From positions 1-17,114 of the forward strand of contig CAXUFG010000107.1 in NCBI GenBank assembly GCA_964250265.1: a DNA stretch of 17,114 nucleotides. The letters run 5' to 3'. Position 1 is the first letter of the stretch, and each line of letters starts with the position of its first letter. Below are positions 1 to 7,354 of the stretch, piece by piece. The notes under the pieces were generated by a model that saw only the letters and a list, made by a program, of their open reading frames with translations, searched no databases and was not told the origin of the DNA. The DNA is from GCA-003244245 sp964250265 (GTDB taxonomy: Bacteria; Actinomycetota; Actinomycetes; Mycobacteriales; Pseudonocardiaceae). The translations under genes and the position numbers were made by a program.

Positions 1-26
1 GGCATGGGGTCAACACCCACGAGGGG

Positions 27-545
27 TCAGCACCGCGCGGTGGTGGAGTGGAGTCCTTCGGTGAGCCGGTTGGCGGCGCGGCGGGACCGGACGATGTGGA
101 CCTGGGCGTGGCCGGCGTGTTCGGCGATCAGGGCACGCACGCGGGGTGCCATCTGGCGGCGGTAGCTCGAGATGTAGGTGATGAAGCCCCAGGTGATCCG
201 GTCGTAGACGCCGGCCTGGTTGTGCTGGCCGCCGCGGTAGCGCCAGCGGCGTTGCGCGATGCCCCACAGGCAGGTGGTGGCCGGCAGGTCCAGGAAGATC
301 ACGTGGGTGGCTCGGTGGAGCCGGATGGGCAGGGTGGTGGCGTAGTTGCCCTCGATCACCCAACTGTCGGCGGAAACGAGTTGCTGTTGCACCGCGGCGA
401 AGGTGTCCGGTGGCAGGGTGTTCCACTCGTCGTCGTAGTAGACGGCGTCCAGATGCGTGATCGTGGTGCCGATCGCCGCCGCGACGCGGTGGCTGATGGT
501 GGTCTTGCCGCTGCCCCCGCAGCCGATGATCGCGACTCGCTGCAC
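27..545 (-). CDS. P-loop nucleotide/small-molecule kinase (FlaR/adenylate-kinase-like)
   Basis: A 172-residue protein that opens directly with a Walker A loop (GCGGSGKTT, residues 8-16), so the GTG at 545 is the natural start although no clear Shine-Dalgarno precedes it. A short LDAVYYDDEW segment follows (about residues 32-41), then an EGNY motif (about 65-68) and an Arg-rich lid-like stretch (QRRWRYRG, about 98-105). This layout is that of the small AAA_17/FlaR-type kinases (often labelled 'DNA topology modulation protein'), which are related to adenylate and shikimate kinases. The substrate cannot be read from sequence. Beside a dCMP/CMP-hydroxymethylase-like gene, a nucleoside monophosphate kinase acting on the modified nucleotide is attractive, but that is inference. 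It lies 126 bp downstream of the glycosyltransferase gene on the same strand, so it may be the fifth gene of the operon or have its own promoter in that gap. Confidence 0.8.
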   Translation of the reverse strand: MQRVAIIGCGGSGKTTISHRVAAAIGTTITHLDAVYYDDEWNTLPPDTFAAVQQQLVSADSWVIEGNYATTLPIRLHRATHVIFLDLPATTCLWGIAQRRWRYRGGQHNQAGVYDRITWGFITYISSYRRQMAPRVRALIAEHAGHAQVHIVRSRRAANRLTEGLHSTTARC

Positions 546-671
546 GGTCGTGGAGGGTATCGATCCGTTGGGGGTGAGGGAGCGGGACGCGCGGGGACAC
601 CGGAATTTGGGGCCATGGTATGGGGGATGCGGACCCTCCGGAGGTGCGCAGCGTCCTGGGGAGCGTGGTCA

Positions 672-1715
672 TCACCGTGTCACCTTGTGGGCGGGGATCG
701 CCTGGTTGAGCAGCCGATCCAGGACGGTGAGCTGTCGGGCGAGCCGGAAGGGGGCCAGGTGGTGCAGGCACCGGCTGATCAGTTCGGTGTGCTCGGGACC
801 ACCCGCGGTCGCGGTCAGCCAGTGGAGCACGGCCCGGGCCGCCTCGGCGTCGCGGGCGATCAGCTCGGGCGGTACCACCTGCTCGACGGCCCGCAGGTCG
901 GCCGGGGCGAGGGGAACGCACCCGGCCAGCACGGCCTCGAAGATCCGTTGGGTGAACTGGCCGCGGATCGCGAGCCGGTCGGGGGTGAGCAGCATCGTCG
1001 CCAGCGCCCGGCGGTGCAGCCGCTGCACCTCGGCGAACGGGACGCGGCCGATGAACTGGATCCGGGGCCAGCGGCGGGTGTCGGTCCATTTCCCGGCGAC
1101 CAGATGCGGCACGGTGACCGCGACGGGGGCGAAGTAGCGGTCGAAGGGTTCGTCGCGGTCGTACTGGTTCCCGACATAGACCAGCGGCAGGTCCCGACGC
1201 AACGCGGCCAGCGCGGCGGGATCCGCGCGGTCCAGGGCGGTATCGGCGACGGGGAACAGCAGCCGGGCCGCGCCGGGACCGGGGTGCAGGGCCGCCTCGC
1301 ACACCGTGACGTGCGGGGCGTGCCGCAGTCGGTGCTCGGCGGGCAGTTGCAGGTCCTTGTCCCACAGCAGGGTGGGGGTGTGCCGGTCGCGGGTGTAGTG
1401 GTCCAGCAGCTGGGTTTGGCGGTGCAGGTCGCAGGTGTGCCCGACTGCGCGGCAGGCGGTGGTGTTCCGGCCGGGAATGGGCCAGCGCCATTCGAGGAAC
1501 AGCACGTCGATGTCCGGCAGACCCGGGTCCCAGGTGTGGGTGCCGCGCAGGTCCTCACCGGCCTCGGTGAGGTCGCGGTTGGGTTGGAGGAACACGATCT
1601 GGTGGCCGAGGCTGATGATGCCCTCGATGAGGGTGCGGCGGTGGCTGCGCCCACCGTCGGGAGTGTCGGTGATCCCCTGGCCCAGGAACCCCCAGAAGCT
1701 GTAGCCGATCTTCAT
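672..1715 (-). CDS. GT-B-like glycosyltransferase (CgeB/GT1-GT4-like)
   Basis: A 347-residue protein starting at ATG 1715. That ATG shares ATGA (1712-1715) with the stop of the upstream carbamoyltransferase, which is why this start is preferred over an in-frame one 66 bp earlier. The N-terminus MKIGYSFWGF followed by TPDGGRSHR (residues 18-26) looks like the first Rossmann strand and acceptor-side loop of a GT-B fold. The C-terminal half carries QFIGRVPF (220-227) and RIFEAVLAGCVPLAP (257-271), the donor-nucleotide E-x-G/L-G-x-P region seen in CgeB-like and GT4 enzymes. I cannot name the sugar donor or acceptor. Next to an epimerase and a nucleotide-hydroxymethylase-like protein, transfer of a modified sugar onto a hydroxymethyl-pyrimidine or another small acceptor is plausible. 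No signal peptide or membrane segment is visible, so it is probably cytosolic. Confidence 0.75.
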   Translation of the reverse strand: MKIGYSFWGFLGQGITDTPDGGRSHRRTLIEGIISLGHQIVFLQPNRDLTEAGEDLRGTHTWDPGLPDIDVLFLEWRWPIPGRNTTACRAVGHTCDLHRQTQLLDHYTRDRHTPTLLWDKDLQLPAEHRLRHAPHVTVCEAALHPGPGAARLLFPVADTALDRADPAALAALRRDLPLVYVGNQYDRDEPFDRYFAPVAVTVPHLVAGKWTDTRRWPRIQFIGRVPFAEVQRLHRRALATMLLTPDRLAIRGQFTQRIFEAVLAGCVPLAPADLRAVEQVVPPELIARDAEAARAVLHWLTATAGGPEHTELISRCLHHLAPFRLARQLTVLDRLLNQAIPAHKVTR

Positions 1716-3535
1716 CTCGCCACCTGACCCGGGTCGGCATCGGCGACCGCGGGGGCGGGGGCGGGGGTCTTGGTGACCCACCAGTTCTCCAGCAGCAGCG
1801 CATCCAGGCCGGCCTCGGCCAGGCAGTCCAGGGCGGCCTCAGGAGTGCCGCAGATCGGTTTGCCCTTGATGTTGAGGCTGGTGTTGATCAGTACGGGATG
1901 GCCGGTGATCGCGGCGAACGCGGTCAGGATCTCGGCCAGGAGCGGGTTCTGCTCGGGGGTGACGGTCTGCACGCGGGCGGTCCCGTTGACGTGCACCACA
2001 GCGGGGATCACCCGATGCGCCAGGTCGGTGACACCGGCAGCGATCGACATGAACGGTGAGGGCTGGGCGAGGGTGAAGTACAGCTCGGCGCGCTCGGCGA
2101 GGACGACCGGCGCGAACGGCCGGAACGGCTCGCGGTACTTGACCGTGGCATTGAGCCGATCAACGACACCGGCCTGCAGCGGGGAGGCCAGGATGGACCG
2201 ATTCCCCAGGGCGCGGGGACCAGCCTCCAACCGGCCCTGGAACAGCCCGATGATCTGCCCCTCGACGAGCAGGTGGGCGATCAGGCCAGCGGGAGAGGTG
2301 AGCCGCGCTGCGGTCAAGCCCGGCCGTGGCCGCGACGTCAGCCGCACGTGGGGATAGTCGGGTCCCAGATAGCACACCCCGGCGGCGCCGTCGGCCAGGC
2401 GGCCGGTCAGCTCGTGGTGGACGGCCAGGGCGGCCCCGGCGGAGGTTCCGGCGTCGCCGGGCGCGGGTGGCACCGCGACCCGCTCGAACCCGGCCTGCTG
2501 GCAGATCTGGCCGATAGCCACGCAGTTCATCGCCACCCCGCCTCCCACCAGCAGGGCGGCGGCGCCGGTCAGGGCGCGGGCGCGGCGGGCCAGGTGCACC
2601 ATCACCGCCTCGGTGCGTTCCTGCAGCGCGGCCGCCACATCGGCGTGGATCTGCTCGACCGGCGCGCCGCCGGGTCGTGGTGGGCAGGTTGCGTCGCCGA
2701 ACGCCGCCGTGACCCGCGGCCACCGACTCGACAGCACCCGCAGCGGGAACAGCTCCAGATCCAGCCCGAACCCGGTCTGGGTGATCGGGATGGCCCGGTG
2801 GAACAGGTCCCGGAACCGGGCGGGGTCACCGAGCGCGGCCAGCGCCATCACCGTGCCCTCCTCATCGCCACGCCGCCACCCCAGATGCCGGGTGACAGCA
2901 CCGTAGACGTACCCCAGCGACGCCGGGTCGGAGATGGTGAGCATCCGCCGGAGCTGGACACCGGTACCCGCACGTCGTGCCTGAGAGATGGTGGTGGTCG
3001 CACTCTCGCCCAGGCTGTCGACGACCAGCACCGCCGCCTCACCCGAATCCGGGTCCAGCTCGTCGAGCCCGGCGGCCAGCGCGTACAGCCCGTGCGCCAA
3101 GTGGTGCTCCACCCCGGTGACCCTGGCCGCGGGGAACGTGGCCCGGAACTGCCCGAACCGGTCCCGGGTGTTGCGGTGCACCTGCGCGAAGGAGCGGGCA
3201 CGCGGCAACGCCCGCCGCGCGGTAACCGGGCGCGCAAGGTAGGGCAGTGCGGCTGCGGCGGCGGTCAGGTAGCGGCGCGGGTCGAAGTTGTAGGCCACGT
3301 GCGTGACCTGCCGTGGGGACAGCCCAGCCGTCTCCAGCAGCCAGTTGATCGCCTGCTCGGGATAGACATTGGTGTGCTTGATGCCATTGAGACGTTCCTC
3401 CTCTACCAGCCCGACCAGGTTCCCGCCGGTGATCAGGGCGGCGGCCGAGTCGTGGGTGCCCGAGCACAGCCCGAGCACCACCGGCGGCGTGCCCGTCATG
3501 GTGGGGACGCCCGGCGTGCTCCTGGCGGGGGTCAT
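1712..3535 (-). CDS. O-carbamoyltransferase, NodU/CmcH/TobZ family
   Basis: A full-length 607-residue member of the family that moves a carbamoyl group from carbamoyl phosphate, via carbamoyl-adenylate, onto a hydroxyl of a sugar, antibiotic or nucleoside. The N-terminal Kae1-like domain has HDSAA (H28) and the metal-binding HHLAH motif (H144/H148), then GDEEGTVMALAALGDP (223-238) and GGGVAMNC (331-338). The C-terminal domain has GRLEAGPRALGNRS (434-447), KYREPFRPFAP (466-476) and INTSLN (550-555), all typical and intact. The ATG at 3535 overlaps the TS-like gene's stop as ATGA (3532-3535), implying translational coupling. An internal ATG at 3499 lacks a ribosome binding site. Its stop likewise overlaps the glycosyltransferase start. 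Family members carbamoylate antibiotics (tobramycin, cephamycin) and, in some phages, hydroxymethylcytosine. Here the neighbour that makes a hydroxymethyl group suggests that hydroxyl as acceptor, which is inference. Confidence 0.93.
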   Translation of the reverse strand: MTPARSTPGVPTMTGTPPVVLGLCSGTHDSAAALITGGNLVGLVEEERLNGIKHTNVYPEQAINWLLETAGLSPRQVTHVAYNFDPRRYLTAAAAALPYLARPVTARRALPRARSFAQVHRNTRDRFGQFRATFPAARVTGVEHHLAHGLYALAAGLDELDPDSGEAAVLVVDSLGESATTTISQARRAGTGVQLRRMLTISDPASLGYVYGAVTRHLGWRRGDEEGTVMALAALGDPARFRDLFHRAIPITQTGFGLDLELFPLRVLSSRWPRVTAAFGDATCPPRPGGAPVEQIHADVAAALQERTEAVMVHLARRARALTGAAALLVGGGVAMNCVAIGQICQQAGFERVAVPPAPGDAGTSAGAALAVHHELTGRLADGAAGVCYLGPDYPHVRLTSRPRPGLTAARLTSPAGLIAHLLVEGQIIGLFQGRLEAGPRALGNRSILASPLQAGVVDRLNATVKYREPFRPFAPVVLAERAELYFTLAQPSPFMSIAAGVTDLAHRVIPAVVHVNGTARVQTVTPEQNPLLAEILTAFAAITGHPVLINTSLNIKGKPICGTPEAALDCLAEAGLDALLLENWWVTKTPAPAPAVADADPGQVAR

Positions 3536-4536
3536 GCCGAACCTGCCAGGCCGGTGGGCGAACCGGTGCCCTCGCTGGTGGGGTGAAGCAGCGCGGCGGC
3601 CCGGTCCAGGTGGTCATACCAGGCGATCAGGGCCTGGGCGAGCGGGCCGGGGATGCCACGAGCCAGGTCGCGGCCCTGCGCGGTGTCTCCGGCCTTGTAG
3701 ATCCGGTAGCTGCGCATCACCTCGGTGGTCTCGGCCCAGCCGGGGTGCCCGCACGGCGCTCCCTCGATCACCGTTTGCAGCAGCGGGTCGAGGTCGTCCC
3801 AGGGCAGGGCCAGCGACGGCATCACCGGGCTGACCGCTCCGGCGCTGCCCGGGGTATTGCCTGAGACCAGTTGACGGGCGTAGGGCAGGTGCTCGTCATA
3901 CAGGTGCAGCGAGCCGACGTGGTGGTGGTAGGCGCCCAGCTCCGCGCCGACCCACCCGGCCATCAGCTCGTGCAGCACGGTCGCGGCGTAGAGGTCGTAA
4001 CAGAACCCCAGCCACAGGTCCTGGCTGCGCATCATGGTGTGCATGTCCAGCTGCCCGCCACGCAACGCGAACCAGTAGCCCAGTGTGCACGGCACGTCCC
4101 GGTAGCCTTCATGATCACGGGCCGGGTCCCACAGCTGGATCACCGCCCGACGCGAGACCGGATCGGCGATCAGCTGCTGGCGCACCTGATCAAGCTGGTC
4201 CACCCGGCCGGCCCAGGACCGCAGCCGGGGCCCGTAGGCGCCGCGGAGCACATGCCCGTCGGCGAACTCGACCAGTCGCCGGTTGTAGGCATAGATCCAG
4301 TCGTCGTCCAGCCCGGCCAGGATCCATACCGTCTCGGCCGCCGCGAACGCCGCGTTGATCACCCGAATCGGTGGCAGGCACACCAACCGCCGCCGGGGCG
4401 TGGTGAGCGTCAGATGCGCACCGACCACCTCGCAGGTGCCCAGCCCACGCGGGTCACACGGCGCACCCTGGGCCAGCACGGCCTCGACCGTCTCCCGCCA
4501 GAGCCGGCTGGCCGACCCGGCCCGCACAGTGATCAT
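3532..4536 (-). CDS. Thymidylate synthase-fold cytidylate (hydroxy)methylase candidate
   Basis: A 334-residue thymidylate synthase (TS) superfamily protein. Using E. coli TS numbering from memory, key positions fall at a constant offset: phosphate-binding RR (129-130), catalytic Cys in VPC (C150), RSQD (R170, S171, D173) and LHLYDEH (H211, Y213). The uracil-reading Asn177 corresponds to Asp181 (GFCYDLYA instead of the usual PFNI.YA). Asn-to-Asp here is the hallmark of T4 dCMP hydroxymethylase and of CMP hydroxymethylases such as MilA of mildiomycin biosynthesis, so a cytosine nucleotide substrate and a methylene-tetrahydrofolate-dependent 5-hydroxymethyl (or methyl) product are expected. The Arg pair and Ser171 are TS/dCMP-like. 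Start ATG 4536 has AGAGGTGG seven bases upstream (4544-4551). It lies 17 bp after the epimerase gene and overlaps the carbamoyltransferase start by 4 bp. The C-terminal ~35 residues are low-complexity. Confidence 0.88.
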   Translation of the reverse strand: MITVRAGSASRLWRETVEAVLAQGAPCDPRGLGTCEVVGAHLTLTTPRRRLVCLPPIRVINAAFAAAETVWILAGLDDDWIYAYNRRLVEFADGHVLRGAYGPRLRSWAGRVDQLDQVRQQLIADPVSRRAVIQLWDPARDHEGYRDVPCTLGYWFALRGGQLDMHTMMRSQDLWLGFCYDLYAATVLHELMAGWVGAELGAYHHHVGSLHLYDEHLPYARQLVSGNTPGSAGAVSPVMPSLALPWDDLDPLLQTVIEGAPCGHPGWAETTEVMRSYRIYKAGDTAQGRDLARGIPGPLAQALIAWYDHLDRAAALLHPTSEGTGSPTGLAGSA

Positions 4537-4543
4537 CTGGATG

Positions 4544-4551
4544 CCACCTCT
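4544..4551 (-). promoter_or_regulatory. Ribosome binding site of the TS-like gene
   Basis: AGAGGTGG on the minus strand, seven bases before ATG 4536 and only three bases past the epimerase stop. It fixes the start of the TS-like gene and shows that it is translated from the shared mRNA. Confidence 0.75.
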
Positions 4552-4553
4552 GC

Positions 4554-5663
4554 TCAGGCGCTCGCGGCGGGAACGGCCACGTCACGTCCGGTGGTGGGTT
4601 CCGGGCGGCAGTCGGCCTTCATGTGCTGCCACTGGCGCAGCAGGCCCTCGTTCAGGCTGACGCTGGGAATGAACCCCAGGACCTGGCGGGCGCGGGTCAG
4701 GTCAGCGCGGGTGCCCGCCGCGTCGCCCGCGCGGTCTCCGGCCGCCTCCAGCGGCACCGGCTGGCCGACGATCCCACCAACCAGGTCGGCAACCTCAAGC
4801 AGCGACGCCTGATCGGGGCCGGAAACATTGACGACCTCGGCCTGCCCGGCCGGCAGGGGCAGCGCCGCGGCCTGGATCGTGGCCTCCACCAGGTCGGAGA
4901 CATAAGTCCAGCTGTGCAGGGCGTTACCGTCGCCATACAGTGGCATCGCCCGCCCGGTGAGCGCCGCGGTGAACAACCGTGGCACCACCATCGCCGGATT
5001 GCAGCCCGGACCGAACGCGGTGAAAAACCGCAACGCCACCGCGCTCAGCGACGATCCAGGACGGCGGGCGTAGGCCAGCGCGAGCCGTTCGGTGGCCAGC
5101 TTGGCCACCCCATACGGGGAGGTCGGTTCCACCACGAGGTCTTCCCGCGCGACGCCGCCGCCCGCCCGGCCATACACGTGGGAGGAGGACGCCACCACCA
5201 CCCGTGCCACGCCCGCACGAGCGCAGGCGTCCAGCAGCCGCTGGGTGCTCAGCACCGACGCCGTGTGGTCGGCGAAGCCTGCCCCCCAGGACGCCCCGAC
5301 ATCGGTCGCGGCCGCCAGGTGGATCACGGTGGACGCCGTGCTCAGTTGCCGGGTGACCTCGGGATCGTCGACACTCGCCCTCAGCAGCCGGAATCTGGGC
5401 TGGTCACACAGGCGCCGCAGGTGACCGGCGGTGCGTTCGGCCGCCACCAGCGGCCGTTTGTCCACCCCGATCACTGTGGCACCGTGCTGCCACAGCGTCA
5501 GCGCCAGGTGCGATCCGATGAACCCGCACACCCCCGTCACCACGACCGGGCCCAGGCCAACGGACACCTCACCCGCCGCAGGAACACCGTTGAGCGCGAG
5601 GCCGCTCCGGACGTCCGGCGTTGGATCCCGGACAGGCTTCGGTGCTGTCGGTCCCGTTGGCAT
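4554..5663 (-). CDS. NAD-dependent epimerase/dehydratase (extended SDR)
   Basis: A 369-residue extended short-chain dehydrogenase/reductase. The nucleotide-binding loop TGVCGFIG is at residues 43-50, a Ser triplet at 159-161 and the catalytic YGVAK at 184-188 (Y184, K188). LRFFTAFGPG (211-220) and the substrate-side SWTYVSDLVEA segment further on are typical of UDP-sugar 4-epimerases and UDP-glucuronate epimerase/decarboxylases. The ATG at 5663 is supported by a very strong GGAGGAGAGGG site eight bases upstream, even though this gives an unusual ~38-residue N-terminal extension before the Rossmann fold. It is the first gene of the minus-strand operon, divergent from the XRE regulator. It presumably supplies a modified nucleotide sugar to the glycosyltransferase two genes downstream. 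The exact reaction cannot be assigned from sequence. Confidence 0.9.
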   Translation of the reverse strand: MPTGPTAPKPVRDPTPDVRSGLALNGVPAAGEVSVGLGPVVVTGVCGFIGSHLALTLWQHGATVIGVDKRPLVAAERTAGHLRRLCDQPRFRLLRASVDDPEVTRQLSTASTVIHLAAATDVGASWGAGFADHTASVLSTQRLLDACARAGVARVVVASSSHVYGRAGGGVAREDLVVEPTSPYGVAKLATERLALAYARRPGSSLSAVALRFFTAFGPGCNPAMVVPRLFTAALTGRAMPLYGDGNALHSWTYVSDLVEATIQAAALPLPAGQAEVVNVSGPDQASLLEVADLVGGIVGQPVPLEAAGDRAGDAAGTRADLTRARQVLGFIPSVSLNEGLLRQWQHMKADCRPEPTTGRDVAVPAASA

Positions 5664-5671
5664 CGTGTTGA

Positions 5672-5682
5672 CCCTCTCCTCC
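5672..5682 (-). promoter_or_regulatory. Strong ribosome binding site at the head of the operon
   Basis: GGAGGAGAGGG on the minus strand, eight bases before the epimerase ATG. It is close to perfectly complementary to the 16S 3' end and decides the start codon. Confidence 0.8.
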
Positions 5683-5911
5683 GAGTGGACCCGCCCGGTA
5701 GTGCCCCCAGCTCCGGGTCAGCACCGGGTCTGGGAGCGCATGTCCCCAGCAAAGCCCGCCAGCGCCGGACCCGCAGCGGTGCGAACGGTGCGGCCGGTAG
5801 CGCTCTGCTCGCGGACATAGCGGACCGCTGGCCTACGGGCTTACCGTTCCAGTGAGTCAGGGCACCGTCAGCGATGATCATCCCGGTGATCTGGCCGGTG
5901 ATGGGAGGCCC
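5683..5911. promoter_or_regulatory. Divergent intergenic promoter region
   Basis: About 230 bp separates the operon head from the XRE regulator and must hold the promoters for both directions. I see no convincing -35/-10 pair on either strand. GGTGAT is repeated in direct orientation (around 5885 and 5898), and GATGATCATC forms a small near-palindrome just before it. The regulator's operator would be expected here, but none stands out clearly enough to call. Confidence 0.4.
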
Positions 5912-7300
5912 ATGGTCGACTCGCCTGCGCTGGGAGAGCTGCTGGCCTCCCTGGGCATGAGCGGTGACCGGTTCGCGCGTCGCCTCAACGCCGCCGCCGA
6001 GACCCTGGGCCGTCCCGAACGGCTGCATCCCAAGACTCCGTACAAATGGATCAAGGGAGAGATTCCGCGGCCGCCGTGGCGGTCACTGGCCGCCCTGGTC
6101 CTCAGCCAGGAACTCAGCCGACCGATCACCGTCGCCGATCTGGGGTGGCCGCCCGATGACCTGGAGTGTGCCCCCGCCACCGCCGGACTTCAGATGCCCT
6201 GGACTGTCGCGGGGACCTTGCGCGCGGTGCGGGCGGTCGCCGACGCTGGCCCCATAGACCGGCGACAGTTCCTCCTGCTGACGGGTGCAGCGATCACCTC
6301 ACCCGCCCACGAATGGCTGCTTGCCCACCCTGCAGGGCAGACCACCCGGGCGGCGGGAGCGTCCGTTCCGGCAGGCGTCGTCGATCACCTCGACCAGATC
6401 ACCGCGCAGCTGCGTCGCCTGGACGACCAGATCGGCGGCGGCCAGCTCCAGAGCCTGATCCACGAGCACCTGCGCTACGTCACCAGTCTGCTGTGTGAAC
6501 GCAGCTACCACGACAGCGTGGGAAGCCGCCTCCATGCCACCGTCGGTGAGCTGCTGAGACTGGCGGGTTTTGTGGCCTTCGACAGCGGCCAGCACGGCCA
6601 CGCCCAGCGGTACTGGGTCGCTGGCCTGCACGCCGCGCACACCGCGGGCGACCAGGCACTGGGCGCCAACATCCTGGGCTTCATGTCCTGCCAGGCCAAA
6701 GACCTCGACGGCGGACGGGAGGCCGCTCTGCTCGCCGACACCGCGCGAAGCGGATACCCCGGTTCCAGCGGCAAAGTGACCGCCATCCTGGCCTTCCGCG
6801 CGGCCGAGGCTTCCGCCAATGACCAGTCCGCCACCCGCGCTCGCCGAACAGCCGACACCCGCCGGGCGATCGACACCGCCTTCGACGCCCTCACCAGCGG
6901 CTCCCCAGCCTCATCCGGGGACCCCGCCTGGAGCTACTGGATGGACCCAGCCCAGGCCCACGCCCAAGCCGGATACTGCCACCTGCGGATCGGCGGCCAC
7001 ACCCACGCCCGTTATCACCTACGCCGCGCGGTGCACCTTCAAGACGCCGGCTACTCCCGGGAAGGCTCGCTCCGGCAGATCCTGCTCGCCACCACCTACC
7101 TCCAGCAAAAACAACCCGACGTCGACTCCGCGCTCGCCCACGCGAGCCTCGCCATCGACATCCTCGACGCTCAGGTGGACTCCGCCCGCTGCCGCGGCCA
7201 CGTCTCCCGCCTCACCACCTCGCTGGCGCCCTACCGCCGATCCTCCGGGGTGCGGGAATTCCTCGACAAGACACGCCCTCTGCTCACTTCCCGGCACTGA
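5912..7300 (+). CDS. XRE-family transcriptional regulator with large C-terminal domain
   Basis: From ATG 5912 the protein has 462 residues. This start has GGGAGG (5903-5908) just upstream, although the spacing is short. An in-frame GTG at 5852 would add 20 residues and has no ribosome binding site. The N-terminal ~75 residues look like a helix-turn-helix of the actinobacterial XRE type, with GDRFARRLN and the recognition-helix-like KTPYKWIKGEIPRPPW. A DRRQFLLLTGAA motif follows about 110 residues later, characteristic of a large group of Streptomyces-type regulators rather than a true export signal. The rest is helical and His/Ala-rich, like the TPR-type C-termini of these regulators. Divergent placement next to the operon suggests that it controls it. 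The ligand is unknown. Confidence 0.8.
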   Translation: MVDSPALGELLASLGMSGDRFARRLNAAAETLGRPERLHPKTPYKWIKGEIPRPPWRSLAALVLSQELSRPITVADLGWPPDDLECAPATAGLQMPWTVAGTLRAVRAVADAGPIDRRQFLLLTGAAITSPAHEWLLAHPAGQTTRAAGASVPAGVVDHLDQITAQLRRLDDQIGGGQLQSLIHEHLRYVTSLLCERSYHDSVGSRLHATVGELLRLAGFVAFDSGQHGHAQRYWVAGLHAAHTAGDQALGANILGFMSCQAKDLDGGREAALLADTARSGYPGSSGKVTAILAFRAAEASANDQSATRARRTADTRRAIDTAFDALTSGSPASSGDPAWSYWMDPAQAHAQAGYCHLRIGGHTHARYHLRRAVHLQDAGYSREGSLRQILLATTYLQQKQPDVDSALAHASLAIDILDAQVDSARCRGHVSRLTTSLAPYRRSSGVREFLDKTRPLLTSRH

Positions 7301-7354
7301 GTACGCCCCGCAACCGAAGCGACAGCAGGCCGGCCGCGAAGGTTCACGCCGCAC

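Noticed and set aside
635..644. CCTCCGGAGG palindrome between the glycosyltransferase and kinase genes as a terminator
   Set aside because: Ten bases with no loop and no T-run; too weak to call a terminator.
48..1727. Long plus-strand reading frame of 559 codons across the kinase and glycosyltransferase genes
   Set aside because: Its translation is Gly/Val/Gln-rich with no family motif, and it is antisense to two genes with clear motifs. Long antisense frames are common in high-GC DNA.
2273..3586. 437-codon plus-strand frame opposite the carbamoyltransferase
   Set aside because: Antisense shadow: the minus-strand product has every conserved NodU/TobZ motif.
6261..6300. Twin-arginine-like motif (DRRQFLLLTGAA) in the XRE regulator, suggesting export
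   Set aside because: It lies over 100 residues into the protein behind a DNA-binding domain. The motif is common in this regulator class and is not at an N-terminus.
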